Assembly (NCBI RefSeq): GCF_050717545.1
Contig: NZ_JBOITN010000035.1
Location: forward strand, 1-64,000
Origin: Clostridium_AD sp050717545
Lineage (GTDB): Bacteria; Bacillota; Clostridia; Clostridiales; Clostridiaceae
DNA: 64,000 bases
Direction: 5' to 3'
Part shown: positions 26,451 to 35,663 of the stretch, one piece after another
Layout of the letters: every line of letters starts with the position of its first letter
How positions within the stretch are numbered: the stretch's first letter is position 1
Notes under the pieces: model-generated
Seen by the model: only the letters and a program-made list of their open reading frames with translations
Told to the model about the DNA's origin: nothing
Databases searched by the model: none
Made by a program: the position numbers and the translations under genes

Positions 26451-26738
26451 ATGAACATTAGACCACTTAGTGATAGAGTATTAATTAAAAGATTAGAAGC
26501 AGAAGAAACTACAAAAAGTGGAATACTTCTTGCAGGAGCTTCAAAAGAAAAACCACAAGAGGCTGAAGTAATAGCTGTAGGACCAGGAAAAGTTGAAGAT
26601 GGTAAAATAATTAAAATGGAAGTTAAGCCAGGGAATATAGTTTTATTCTCTAAATATTCAGGAAGTGAAGTAAAATATGATGGTACTGAGTATATCATAT
26701 TAAAACAAGAAGAACTGTTAGCTATAATTGAAAAGTAG
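26451..26738 (+). CDS. groES: Co-chaperonin GroES
   Basis: 95 residues, normal length. N-terminal NIRPLSDRVLIKRLEAE, mobile loop ETTKSGILLAGASKEKPQEA, C-terminal GTEYIILKQEELLAIIE. Forms the heptameric lid on GroEL. Controlled by the CIRCE element upstream. Strong GGAGGGG ribosome site. Confidence 0.98.
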   Translation: MNIRPLSDRVLIKRLEAEETTKSGILLAGASKEKPQEAEVIAVGPGKVEDGKIIKMEVKPGNIVLFSKYSGSEVKYDGTEYIILKQEELLAIIEK

Positions 26739-26839
26739 TTTTAATATTACAGTATTGCAAAGAATAATTTAATTAACGTTATAAATATTAAATATAATAT
26801 TTGAAGTATATTTAATATTTAGCGATAGGAGGGTTTGAA

Positions 26840-28468
26840 ATGGCTAAAAGCATATTATTTGGAGAAGACGCGAGAAGAGCTATGCAAAGAGGTGTAGATA
26901 AACTTGCAAATACCGTTAAGATAACATTAGGACCAAAAGGAAGAAATGTTATTTTAGATAAGAAATTTGGATCACCACTCATAACAAATGATGGTGTTAC
27001 TATAGCTAGGGAAATAGAACTCGAAGATCCTTATGAAAATATGGGAGCACAACTTGTTAAAGAAGTTGCTACAAAAACTAATGATGTAGCAGGAGATGGA
27101 ACAACTACAGCTACTTTACTTGCGCAGGCAATAATTAGAGAAGGTTTAAAAAATGTAACAGCTGGAGCTAATCCAATGTTAATAAGAACTGGAATAAAAA
27201 TGGCTGTTGATAAAGCGGTAGAAGAAATTCAAAAATCATCTAAACCAGTTAGTGGTAAGGAAGATATAGCTAGAGTTGCTGCAATATCTGCTAGTGATGA
27301 AGTGACTGGAACTTTAATAGCTGATGCTATGGAAAGAGTAGGCAATGAAGGTGTCATAACTGTAGAAGAATCAAAATCTATGGGAACTGAACTTGATGTT
27401 GTTGAAGGAATGCAGTTTGACAGAGGATATTTAAGTGCATATATGGTTACAGATGCAGAAAAAATGGAAGCGAATCTTGATGAACCATATATTTTGATAA
27501 CAGACAAAAAAATAACTAACATACAAGACATACTTCCAATACTTGAGCAAATTGTTCAACAAGGTAAAAAATTATTAATAGTTGCTGAAGATATTGAAGG
27601 AGAAGCTTTAAGTACATTAGTTGTTAATAAGTTAAGAGGAACTTTTACATGCGTAGGAGTTAAAGCTCCAGGTTTCGGAGATAGAAGAAAGGAAATGCTT
27701 CAGGATATAGCTACTCTAACAGGAGGAGAAGTTATAAGCGAAGAATTGGGAACTGAGCTTAAAGATGTTACTGTTGAGATGCTTGGAAAAGCTGAAAGTG
27801 TTAAAATATCTAAAGAAAACACTACAATAGTAAATGGAAAAGGTGAAAAAGAAGCTATACATGATAGAGTTTCTCAAATCAAAAGACAAATTGAAGAAAC
27901 TACTTCAGATTTTGATAGAGAAAAATTACAAGAAAGACTTGCTAAACTTGCAGGAGGAGTAGCTGTAATTAAAGTTGGAGCTGCTACTGAAACAGAACTT
28001 AAAGAAAAGAAACTTAGAATAGAGGATGCCCTTGCAGCTACAAAAGCAGCTGTTGAAGAGGGAATAGTTGCTGGTGGTGGTACTGTTTATATTAACGCTA
28101 TATTAGAAATCGCTAAATTATCTTCAGATATAGCGGATGTTCAAGTAGGTATTAATATAATTAAAAGAGCATTAGAAGAACCGCTAAGACAAATAGTAAC
28201 AAATGCTGGAGCAGAACCTTCAGTTATAATAGAAAAGGTAAGAGCAAGTGCTGGAGAAATTGGATACGACGCACTTCGTGGAGAATTAGTTAACATGATA
28301 AAAGCTGGAATAGTTGATCCAACAAAAGTTGTAAGATCAGCACTACAAAATGCAGCATCAGTTGCAGCAACATTCTTAACAACAGAAGTTGCAGTTGCAG
28401 ATATTCCAGAAAAGAATCCAGCACCAATGGGTGGTCCAGGAATGGGTGGAATGGACGGAATGTACTAA
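26840..28468 (+). CDS. groEL: Chaperonin GroEL
   Basis: 542 residues, normal length. ATP site VAGDGTTTATLLAQAI, equatorial and apical domains in order, and the usual Gly-Met rich C-terminal tail (PMGGPGMGGMDGMY). ATP-driven protein folding in the cytoplasm. Cotranscribed with groES across a 101-base gap. Confidence 0.98.
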   Translation: MAKSILFGEDARRAMQRGVDKLANTVKITLGPKGRNVILDKKFGSPLITNDGVTIAREIELEDPYENMGAQLVKEVATKTNDVAGDGTTTATLLAQAIIREGLKNVTAGANPMLIRTGIKMAVDKAVEEIQKSSKPVSGKEDIARVAAISASDEVTGTLIADAMERVGNEGVITVEESKSMGTELDVVEGMQFDRGYLSAYMVTDAEKMEANLDEPYILITDKKITNIQDILPILEQIVQQGKKLLIVAEDIEGEALSTLVVNKLRGTFTCVGVKAPGFGDRRKEMLQDIATLTGGEVISEELGTELKDVTVEMLGKAESVKISKENTTIVNGKGEKEAIHDRVSQIKRQIEETTSDFDREKLQERLAKLAGGVAVIKVGAATETELKEKKLRIEDALAATKAAVEEGIVAGGGTVYINAILEIAKLSSDIADVQVGINIIKRALEEPLRQIVTNAGAEPSVIIEKVRASAGEIGYDALRGELVNMIKAGIVDPTKVVRSALQNAASVAATFLTTEVAVADIPEKNPAPMGGPGMGGMDGMY

Positions 28469-28513
28469 AAGTTTTTTTAAATATAATTACTTTACATCAA
28501 AATATAAGAAATA

Positions 28514-28550
28514 AAAAAATTAACTAGGTATTTACCTAGTTAATTTTTTT
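28514..28550 (+). terminator. groESL terminator
   Basis: AAATTAACTAGGTA and TACCTAGTTAATTT form a perfect stem with a two-base loop, then seven T. Confidence 0.92.
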
Positions 28551-28639
28551 ATTTTAAATTGCATAAATAAGAATTATTCATTGACAAATCCTTAAAGATT
28601 ATCTATTATGATAATAATAGCTTATAAAACAATTACGAA

Positions 28640-28776
28640 ACTCATATATACCTTGAATATGGCAAGGAGTATCTACGGTCAGCCACAAATTGACCACTAT
28701 GGGTAATCTTAGCATGGATTTATTTTAGGTATGCTAATTTTACTTTTATTAAAGTACGATTAGTATACCTTTTTAT
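28640..28776 (+). promoter_or_regulatory. Guanine-class purine riboswitch with terminator
   Basis: Aptamer 28640-28704: P1 ACTCATA/TATGGGT, P2 CCTTG/CAAGG with the AATATGG loop, J2/3 TATCTAC, P3 GGTCA/TGACC, and a C at the purine-pairing position (ACTATG), which indicates guanine/hypoxanthine rather than adenine. Terminator: AGGTATGCTAAT (28727-28738)/ATTAGTATACCT (28759-28770) plus T run. TTAGCAT (28709-28715) can pair with ATGCTAA (28731-28737) as antiterminator. High guanine should switch guaB and guaA off. Loop L3 is less typical than usual. Confidence 0.9.
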
Positions 28777-28893
28777 ACTTTAAGCGAGGTTTAAAAATTG
28801 TATATATAAATATTTTTATGCAAGTTATAAAGATGAATATAAGGCACGTCTAATAAATGTACCTAAATAGAATGGTGAAAGGGTGTTGATAAA

Positions 28894-30348
28894 ATGGCGA
28901 AAATATTAAAAAAAGCATATACCTTTGACGATGTATTGCTAGTTCCAAACAAATCAGAAGTATTACCTAGAGATGTTAGTTTAGTTACATATATTACAAA
29001 AAAAATAAAACTTAACATACCGTTAATGAGTGCTGCTATGGATACTGTTACTGAATCTAGAATGGCTATTGCTATGGCTAGAGAGGGCGGAATAGGAATT
29101 ATACATAAGAACATGAGTATTGAAAATCAGGCTATTGAAGTTGATAGAGTTAAAAGACAAGAAAATGGTGTAATTACAGATCCGTTTTTTCTTTCACCTG
29201 ATAATCTTCTAGAAGATGCTTTAGCATTAATGAGCAAGTATAGAATATCAGGAGTTCCAATTACAACAAATGGTAAACTAGTTGGAATAATTACTAATAG
29301 GGATATAGTTTTTGAAACGGATTATAGTAAGGTAATTAAAGACATAATGACAAGTGAAAATCTAATTACTGCACCAGAAGGAACAAGCATGCTAGAAGCT
29401 AAAGAGCTTCTTAAAAAACATAAAATAGAAAAGTTACCTTTAGTAGATAGTGAAAATTATTTAAGAGGACTTATAACTATAAAAGATATAGAGAAAACTA
29501 TAAAATTTCCTAATGCTGCAAAAGATTCTAGAGGAAGATTATTATGCGGTGCAACTGTTGGTGTAACTGCTGATGTTATGGAGAGAGTAGCAGCACTAGT
29601 AAAAGCTGGAGTAGATGTAATAACTATAGATACAGCTCACGGACATTCTTTTGGAGTAATGGAAGCAGTGCGTAAAATAAAATCAGAATACCCAGAACTT
29701 CAAATAATTGCAGGAAATATTGCAACTGCTGAGGCAACTCGCGATTTAATTGAGGCAGGAGCAGATTGTGTAAAGGTAGGAATAGGTCCTGGATCTATTT
29801 GTACCACAAGAATTGTAGCAGGAGTGGGAGTCCCACAATTAACAGCAGTTATGGACTGTGTTGAAGAAGGAAATAAGCATGGTATACCGGTAATTGCAGA
29901 TGGTGGTATAAAGTACTCAGGAGACGTAGTTAAAGCCTTAGCAGCCGGAGCAAGCGCCGTAATGATGGGCTCTATGTTTGCAGGTTGTGAAGAAGCACCA
30001 GGTGAAATGGAAATATATCAAGGGAGAAGTTATAAGGTATATAGAGGCATGGGTTCACTAAGTGCTATGGCTTCTGGAAGTAAGGATAGATATTTCCAAG
30101 AAGGAAATAAAAAATTAGTTCCAGAAGGTGTAGAAGGAAGACTACCTTTTAAAGGCAGCGTTATAGATACTATATATCAGCTAATAGGTGGTATTCGTTC
30201 AGGAATGGGATATTTAGGCTCGGCAACTCTTGTACAATTGTTTGAAACTTCAACATTTGTTGTACAAAGTTCAGCAGGATTAAGAGAAAGTCATCCACAT
30301 GATGTATCAATTACAAAAGAAGCTCCAAATTATAGCGTTAGCAGCTAG
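28894..30348 (+). CDS. guaB: IMP dehydrogenase
   Basis: 484 residues. Oxidises IMP to XMP with NAD, the committed step to GMP. TIM-barrel core interrupted by two CBS domains (~95-205), catalytic Cys loop GIGPGSICTTRIVAGVGVPQ (~293-312), flap region GMGSLSAM and EGVEGRLPFKG. Controlled by the guanine riboswitch upstream and followed 51 bases later by guaA. Confidence 0.98.
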   Translation: MAKILKKAYTFDDVLLVPNKSEVLPRDVSLVTYITKKIKLNIPLMSAAMDTVTESRMAIAMAREGGIGIIHKNMSIENQAIEVDRVKRQENGVITDPFFLSPDNLLEDALALMSKYRISGVPITTNGKLVGIITNRDIVFETDYSKVIKDIMTSENLITAPEGTSMLEAKELLKKHKIEKLPLVDSENYLRGLITIKDIEKTIKFPNAAKDSRGRLLCGATVGVTADVMERVAALVKAGVDVITIDTAHGHSFGVMEAVRKIKSEYPELQIIAGNIATAEATRDLIEAGADCVKVGIGPGSICTTRIVAGVGVPQLTAVMDCVEEGNKHGIPVIADGGIKYSGDVVKALAAGASAVMMGSMFAGCEEAPGEMEIYQGRSYKVYRGMGSLSAMASGSKDRYFQEGNKKLVPEGVEGRLPFKGSVIDTIYQLIGGIRSGMGYLGSATLVQLFETSTFVVQSSAGLRESHPHDVSITKEAPNYSVSS

Positions 30349-30399
30349 TATAGATAATAATAGATAAGTATAAAGTTTAAGTGCACAGGAGGAAGAACA

Positions 30400-31932
30400 T
30401 TGATTAATAGAGAATTAGTTTTAGTGGTTGACTTTGGTGGTCAATATAATCAACTTATAGCAAGAAGAGTTAGAGAAAATAATGTTTATTGTGAAATAGT
30501 ACCATATACATATTCTGCGCAAAAAATAAAAAGTATGAATCCGAAAGGAATAATATTCACAGGTGGACCTAATAGTGTATATGCAGATGGTGCTCCACAG
30601 GTGGAAAAAGAAATATTCGAGTTAGGTGTTCCTATCTTAGGAATATGTTATGGGGCTCAATTAATGGCTCGATCTTTTGGTGGAGAAGTTATAACTCCCA
30701 ATGTTCGAGAATATGGGAAAATCGAAGTTAATCTAAATAAAGATGCTATTATATTTAAAGGGATAGAGGAAAATCAATGTTGGATGAGCCATACAGATCA
30801 TATATCTAAAGTTCCAAAGGGATTTGAGATAATTGCAACTACGCAGGATTGCCCAGTGGCAGCTATGGCTAATATTTCTAAAAAACTTTATGGAGTTCAA
30901 TTCCACCCAGAAGTAAAACATACTCTTTTCGGTGAGGCAATGCTTAGAAAATTCTTGTATGATGTATGTCAGGTTGAAGGCGATTGGTCAATGTCATCAT
31001 TTGCGCAGGAAAAAATTAAAGCTATAAAAGAACAAGTTGGAGACAAAAAGGTGCTTTGCGCTCTTTCTGGTGGTGTAGATTCATCAGTTGCAGCAGTACT
31101 TGTGCATAAAGCAATAGGAGATCAGTTAACTTGCGTATTTGTAGATCATGGGTTGCTTAGGAAAGATGAAGGAGACCAAGTTGAAAAAATGTTTAAGGGT
31201 GAATTTAAAATGAACATAATAAGAGTTAATGTTCAGGACAGATTCCTCGGTAAACTTAAGGGTGTAAGTGATCCTGAGCAAAAGAGAAAGATAATTGGAG
31301 AAGAATTTATAAGAGTTTTTGAAGAAGAATCCAATAAACTTGGACAATTAGATTTCCTTGTGCAAGGAACAATATATCCTGATGTAGTTGAAAGTGGCAC
31401 CGCAACTTCGGCTACTATAAAAAGTCACCATAATGTTGGAGGACTTCCAGAAGATATGCACTTTAAACTAATAGAGCCTTTAAGAGAATTGTTTAAGGAT
31501 GAAGTTAGGGCAGTTGGAGAAGAAATTGGAATTCCACATTACTTAGTATGGAGACAACCGTTTCCAGGACCAGGTCTTGCTATAAGAGTACTTGGAGAAA
31601 TAACACCGGAAAAATTATTTATAACTAGTGAAGCGGACGCAATTTTTAGAGATGAAGTTGCTAAAGCAGGTCTTGAAAGTGAAATATGGCAATACTTCGC
31701 ATGCCTTCCAAACATTCAATCAGTTGGTGTAATGGGAGATGAGCGAACATACTGTCATACAGTTGCTCTAAGAGCTGTAACTAGTTCAGATGGAATGACA
31801 TCTGACTGGTCAAGAATACCTTATGAGGTATTAGATAAGGTATCAAGAAGGATAGTTAATGAAGTTAAAGGAGTAAACAGAATTGTTTACGATATAACAT
31901 CTAAACCACCTTCCACTATTGAGTGGGAATAA
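30400..31932 (+). CDS. guaA: GMP synthase (glutamine-hydrolysing)
   Basis: 510 residues. Makes GMP from XMP, ATP and glutamine. Class I amidotransferase domain with catalytic Cys in GICYGAQL and His/Glu in QFHPEV, ATP-pyrophosphatase P-loop CALSGGVDSSVAA, and the C-terminal dimer domain ending in KPPSTIEWE. It starts with TTG after AGGAGGA, giving INRELVLVVDFGGQY. Probably in the riboswitch-controlled guaBA transcript. Confidence 0.97.
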   Translation: MINRELVLVVDFGGQYNQLIARRVRENNVYCEIVPYTYSAQKIKSMNPKGIIFTGGPNSVYADGAPQVEKEIFELGVPILGICYGAQLMARSFGGEVITPNVREYGKIEVNLNKDAIIFKGIEENQCWMSHTDHISKVPKGFEIIATTQDCPVAAMANISKKLYGVQFHPEVKHTLFGEAMLRKFLYDVCQVEGDWSMSSFAQEKIKAIKEQVGDKKVLCALSGGVDSSVAAVLVHKAIGDQLTCVFVDHGLLRKDEGDQVEKMFKGEFKMNIIRVNVQDRFLGKLKGVSDPEQKRKIIGEEFIRVFEEESNKLGQLDFLVQGTIYPDVVESGTATSATIKSHHNVGGLPEDMHFKLIEPLRELFKDEVRAVGEEIGIPHYLVWRQPFPGPGLAIRVLGEITPEKLFITSEADAIFRDEVAKAGLESEIWQYFACLPNIQSVGVMGDERTYCHTVALRAVTSSDGMTSDWSRIPYEVLDKVSRRIVNEVKGVNRIVYDITSKPPSTIEWE

Positions 31933-31940
31933 AATATAAG

Positions 31941-31986
31941 AAGTCTACAAGCCTTATAAAATAAGTGCTTGTGGACTTTTTTTTAT
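31941..31986 (+). terminator. guaBA terminator
   Basis: AAGTCTACAAGC (31941-31952) pairs with GCTTGTGGACTT (31967-31978), followed by eight T. Confidence 0.9.
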
Positions 31987-32010
31987 GACAAAATAATGGA
32001 ATAAAGAAAA

Positions 32011-32187
32011 TTGTATAAATGATTGAGTTATTATAAATATTGTGATAAAATTAACTAAAGAGGTAGTACCATAGTACCAACAATAATATTTTTATAGAAA
32101 TTATTGAAATAATTTTTATGAAATGGTACTTTATAAAAATTTAAATACACAATGGTTCTATCAAAAATACAGTTTAATAATCTAAAA
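32011..32187 (+). promoter_or_regulatory. Duplicated control region, copy 1 (before etfB2)
   Basis: Promoter TTGTAT-N17-TAAATA (32011-32039), then GGTAGTACC (32062-32070) followed directly by ATAGTACCA, an AT-rich middle, TGGTACT (32124-32130), and AATGGTTCTATCAAA before the ribosome site. AGTACCA and TGGTACT could also pair in RNA. Nearly the whole ~177 bases recur at 33991-34170. GGTNNNACC fits operators of GntR/FadR-type regulators such as LldR, which sense lactate or acyl compounds; that assignment is inference. Confidence 0.7.
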
Positions 32188-32207
32188 GTGTAAAGGAGAG
32201 AGAAAGT

Positions 32208-32993
32208 ATGAAAATTATGTTATGTGTAAAACAAGTTCCAGATGATTCTATTGAAATCCATTTGGATAATAAGACGAATAAACCTAATTTGAATGGAGTC
32301 ACTATGGTAGCAAATGCATTTGATACATATGCATTAGAACTCGCAGTTCGTTTTGTGGAAGCTAATGGAGGAGATGTTAGTGTATTAACTGTTGGAGCAG
32401 ATGATTCTTTAAATACATTAAAAAATTGCCTTGCTGTAGGAGCTAAAGAAGCATTTTTTGCAAAAGATGATTTATATGCAGATTTAGACGCTAATGGAGC
32501 AGCTGATGTTTTGGCAGATGCTATTCATAAAATTGAAAAAGACAAAGGTGAAAAATTCGATTTAATTCTTTGTGGAAAGGAATCCACAGATGAAATTACT
32601 GGTCAGGTAGGAGCAATACTTGCTGAAAAAATGAAGACAAGCTTTGTTAGTAGTGCAATTGAGATCAATTTGAAAGATGCTGGTATGGAAGTTCATCAAG
32701 AAACTGAAGAAGGATATAATGTAGTTTCTTTAGAATCTCCAGCTGTAGTAACAGTAAGTAAACCAAATTATGATCCGCGTTATCCTACTATTAAAACTAA
32801 GATGAAAAGCCGTAAGGCAGTCATTCCAACTTACTGCGCAGCAGAAATTGGAGAGGTAAAACAAGCAAAAGTACGTTGTATTGAATATGTTGCACCACCT
32901 AAGAGAGAGGCTGGTATCAGAATCCAAGAAAAAGATGCTATACTAGCAGTAAGTGCCGCTATCGAGCAAATGAAAAAAGACAAGACAATCTAA
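32208..32993 (+). CDS. Electron-transfer flavoprotein beta subunit, second copy (LctB-like)
   Basis: 261 residues; only moderately like the EtfB of the butyrate operon. CVKQVPDD, the insert NKTNKPNLNGVTMVANAFDT, LTVGADDSLNTLKNCLAVGAKEAFF and PNYDPRYPTIKTKMKSRK. Order etfB-etfA-dehydrogenase matches the electron-confurcating lactate dehydrogenase (LctBCD) of acetogens. It uses CGT arginine codons more than neighbouring housekeeping genes. Strong GGAGAG ribosome site. Confidence 0.9.
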   Translation: MKIMLCVKQVPDDSIEIHLDNKTNKPNLNGVTMVANAFDTYALELAVRFVEANGGDVSVLTVGADDSLNTLKNCLAVGAKEAFFAKDDLYADLDANGAADVLADAIHKIEKDKGEKFDLILCGKESTDEITGQVGAILAEKMKTSFVSSAIEINLKDAGMEVHQETEEGYNVVSLESPAVVTVSKPNYDPRYPTIKTKMKSRKAVIPTYCAAEIGEVKQAKVRCIEYVAPPKREAGIRIQEKDAILAVSAAIEQMKKDKTI

Positions 32994-33013
32994 TTAAGGG
33001 GGTAAATGAAAGT

Positions 33014-33952
33014 ATGAAAGCATTATTGTTTATTGAAACAGATGGAGAAAAAGTATTAGGCGGAAGCGTTGAATTGATTAGTGCAGTAAAAGAATTAGAT
33101 GCAGAAGGAACAGCTCTTGTAGTAGGTAACAGGGTTGCGGCAGATACTGTAGCTGCTTTTGGAATTCCAGTTATTTTTATAGAAACTGCTACAGACTGTG
33201 ATACTTTGACAGAAGTATTATCACAAACTGTTAAGGAACAAAACCCAGATATTATGTTACTCGCAAGTACAGCAATGGCTAAAGATATTGCGCCACGTAT
33301 TGCAGGACGTATGAGCCTCGGATGTGTAACTGACATAATAGGAATGAACGAAACTGATGGTAAAGTTATATACACTAGACCAGCTTATGGTGGTACAATT
33401 TTAGAACACCTTGAAGTAGAAGGCACAGCCGTAGTTACAGTTAGAAAAGGAAGCTTTTCAAAGCCAGAGGCTAGTTCAAATGGAGCTGTTACAGAGAAAA
33501 AAGTAGAAATTCCAGCTAGTGCTGTTAAGGCAAAAATTGTTGATGCAGTAAAAGAAATGTGCGAATCTGTCAATTTAGAAGAAGCACAAGTTATTATTTC
33601 TGGTGGACGTGGAATGGGAAGTATAGAAAATTTCCAACTTGTTGAAGAATTAGCACGTGTACTTGGCGGTGTAGTAGGTGCAACAAGACCAGCAATTGAG
33701 AATGACTGGATTTGTCGTACACACCAAGTTGGACAATCAGGAAAGATTGTAGCACCAAAACTTTATATTGCATGTGGTATTTCTGGAGCAACACAACATA
33801 CATCTGGAATGTCAAGTTCTAAGTATATTGTGGCAATTAATAAAGATGAAGAAGCATCGATTTTTGATATCGCAGATATAGGTATTATTGGGAATGTAAA
33901 TGAAATTCTTCCAGTTTTCATTGAAGAATTGAAGAAAGTAAAAGCACAGTAA
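33014..33952 (+). CDS. Electron-transfer flavoprotein alpha subunit, second copy (LctC-like)
   Basis: 312 residues. C-terminal FAD domain with SGGRGMGSIENFQLVEELA, GATRPAIENDW, HQVGQSGKIVAPKLYIACGI and INKDEEASIFDIADIGI. It has no N-terminal ferredoxin domain, unlike some bifurcating LctC proteins. 20 bases after its EtfB. A second copy of the control region separates it from the dehydrogenase genes. Confidence 0.9.
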   Translation: MKALLFIETDGEKVLGGSVELISAVKELDAEGTALVVGNRVAADTVAAFGIPVIFIETATDCDTLTEVLSQTVKEQNPDIMLLASTAMAKDIAPRIAGRMSLGCVTDIIGMNETDGKVIYTRPAYGGTILEHLEVEGTAVVTVRKGSFSKPEASSNGAVTEKKVEIPASAVKAKIVDAVKEMCESVNLEEAQVIISGGRGMGSIENFQLVEELARVLGGVVGATRPAIENDWICRTHQVGQSGKIVAPKLYIACGISGATQHTSGMSSSKYIVAINKDEEASIFDIADIGIIGNVNEILPVFIEELKKVKAQ

Positions 33953-33990
33953 AGTTTTTTTGCTGTTTATGTTAATGTTTACATTTAAAT

Positions 33991-34170
33991 TTGTATAAAT
34001 GATTGAGTTGTTTTAAATATTGTGATAAACTTAGTTAAAGTGGTAGTACCGTAGTACCAATAAATAATATTTTCATATAAATTAATCTAAATAATTTTTA
34101 TAAAATGGTACTTTATAAAAATTTAAATACACAATGGTTCTATCAAAGAAACTGTTTAATAGTTTAGAAA
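33991..34170 (+). promoter_or_regulatory. Duplicated control region, copy 2 (before the FAD dehydrogenase)
   Basis: The same blocks as copy 1 in the same order: TTGTAT-N17-TAAATA (33991-34019), GGTAGTACC (34042-34050) then GTAGTACCA, and TGGTACT (34106-34112). Differences are scattered single bases, so both copies are probably functional and bind the same regulator. Confidence 0.7.
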
Positions 34171-34182
34171 GGGAGGGTTATT

Positions 34183-35616
34183 ATGGCTAAGTATAATCAA
34201 TTGACAGAGGAATTAATAGTACAACTACAGGAGGCAGCTCCAAAACATATTTTAACCGGTGATGATATCAATGATGATTATTCTCATGATGAAATGCCTA
34301 TTTATGGAAAAAAGGCTCCGCAAGTTGTATTAATGGCACACTCTACAGAGGAAGTTGCTGCAGTAGTGAAAATATGTAATGATAATAAGATACCAGTAAC
34401 TCCAAGAGGAGCAGGAACAGGACTTGTAGGAGGAGCAGTTCCACTTTTAGGAGGGGTTCTAGTTGATATTACAAAGATGAATAAAATACTCTCTTATGAC
34501 TTAGAAAATTTTGTTGTTCATGTTCAAGCAGGTGTTTTGTTAAAAGATCTTGCTGAGGATTGTGCAAAACAAGGATTATTATATGCTCCAGATCCTGGTG
34601 AAAAGTCCGCTTGTTTAGGTGGAAACGTTTCAACAAATGCTGGTGGAATGAGAGCTGTTAAGTATGGTGCAACACGTGATTATGTACGTGCAATGACAGT
34701 TGTTCTTCCATCAGGAGAAATTACTCACTTTGGAGCTACAGTATCAAAAACAAGTTCAGGTTACAGTCTTTTGAATTTAATGATTGGTTCAGAAGGTACC
34801 CTTGGAATTATTACAGAACTTACTTTGAAAACCATTATAGCGCCAAAGGAAATGGCAAGTTTAATTATTCCTTTTGAAAATCTAGATGATTGTATTTCTG
34901 CTGTTCCTAAATTTAAAATGGAACATATGAATCCACAAGCATTGGAATTTATGGAAAGAGAAATTGTTTTATCTAGTGAAAGATTTATTGGAAAGAGCGT
35001 ATTCCCTCAAGTAGTTGATGGAGTAACTGCAAATGCTTATTTACTTGTTACTTTAGATGCAAGTAGTGAAGATGAATTAAATAACCTTATTGAACAAGCA
35101 AGTGAAATAGTATTAGAAGCAGGAGCAATTGATGTTCTTGTAGCTGATACACCTGCAAAAATTAAAGATGCATGGGCTGCGCGTTCTAGTTTCTTAGAAG
35201 CAATTACGGCAGAAACAAAATTATTAGATGAATGTGATGTAGTAGTTCCAATAAATAAAATTGCTTCTTATCTTGCTTTTGCAAATAAGACTGGCGAAGA
35301 GTGTGGATTAACTATTAAGAGTTTTGGACATGCAGGAGATGGAAATCTTCACATATACCAATGTAGTAATGATTTAGATGAAGCAGAATTTAAGGTAAGA
35401 GTTGATAAATACTTTGATATTATTTATAAAGAAGCAATAGACTGTGGTGGACTTGTTTCAGGAGAACACGGAATTGGTAGTGGAAAGATCAACTATTTAT
35501 TAGAGTGCGTTGGAGGAATAAATATGGAATTAATGAAAGGTATTAAAAAGACCTTTGATCCTAATACTATTATGAATCCAGGTAAAGTATGCTGTCTACT
35601 AGATGTTGCTAACTAA
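34183..35616 (+). CDS. FAD-linked lactate/glycolate dehydrogenase (LctD/GlcD-like)
   Basis: 477 residues. PCMH-type FAD domain with TPRGAGTGLVGGAVPLLGG and GEKSACLGGNVSTNAGGMRAV, NLMIGSEGTLGIITELTL, and a C-terminal substrate domain with FGHAGDGNLHIYQC and GLVSGEHGIGSGK (metal/active-site His). It oxidises a 2-hydroxyacid, most likely lactate to pyruvate, and hands electrons to the adjacent EtfAB. GlcD-type alternatives (glycolate, 2-hydroxyglutarate) remain possible. No lactate permease is seen in this cluster. Confidence 0.88.
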   Translation: MAKYNQLTEELIVQLQEAAPKHILTGDDINDDYSHDEMPIYGKKAPQVVLMAHSTEEVAAVVKICNDNKIPVTPRGAGTGLVGGAVPLLGGVLVDITKMNKILSYDLENFVVHVQAGVLLKDLAEDCAKQGLLYAPDPGEKSACLGGNVSTNAGGMRAVKYGATRDYVRAMTVVLPSGEITHFGATVSKTSSGYSLLNLMIGSEGTLGIITELTLKTIIAPKEMASLIIPFENLDDCISAVPKFKMEHMNPQALEFMEREIVLSSERFIGKSVFPQVVDGVTANAYLLVTLDASSEDELNNLIEQASEIVLEAGAIDVLVADTPAKIKDAWAARSSFLEAITAETKLLDECDVVVPINKIASYLAFANKTGEECGLTIKSFGHAGDGNLHIYQCSNDLDEAEFKVRVDKYFDIIYKEAIDCGGLVSGEHGIGSGKINYLLECVGGINMELMKGIKKTFDPNTIMNPGKVCCLLDVAN

Positions 35617-35663
35617 TAAAACACAATCGATAAATACAAATAAAAAAAAGGTGGGAAATTAAT

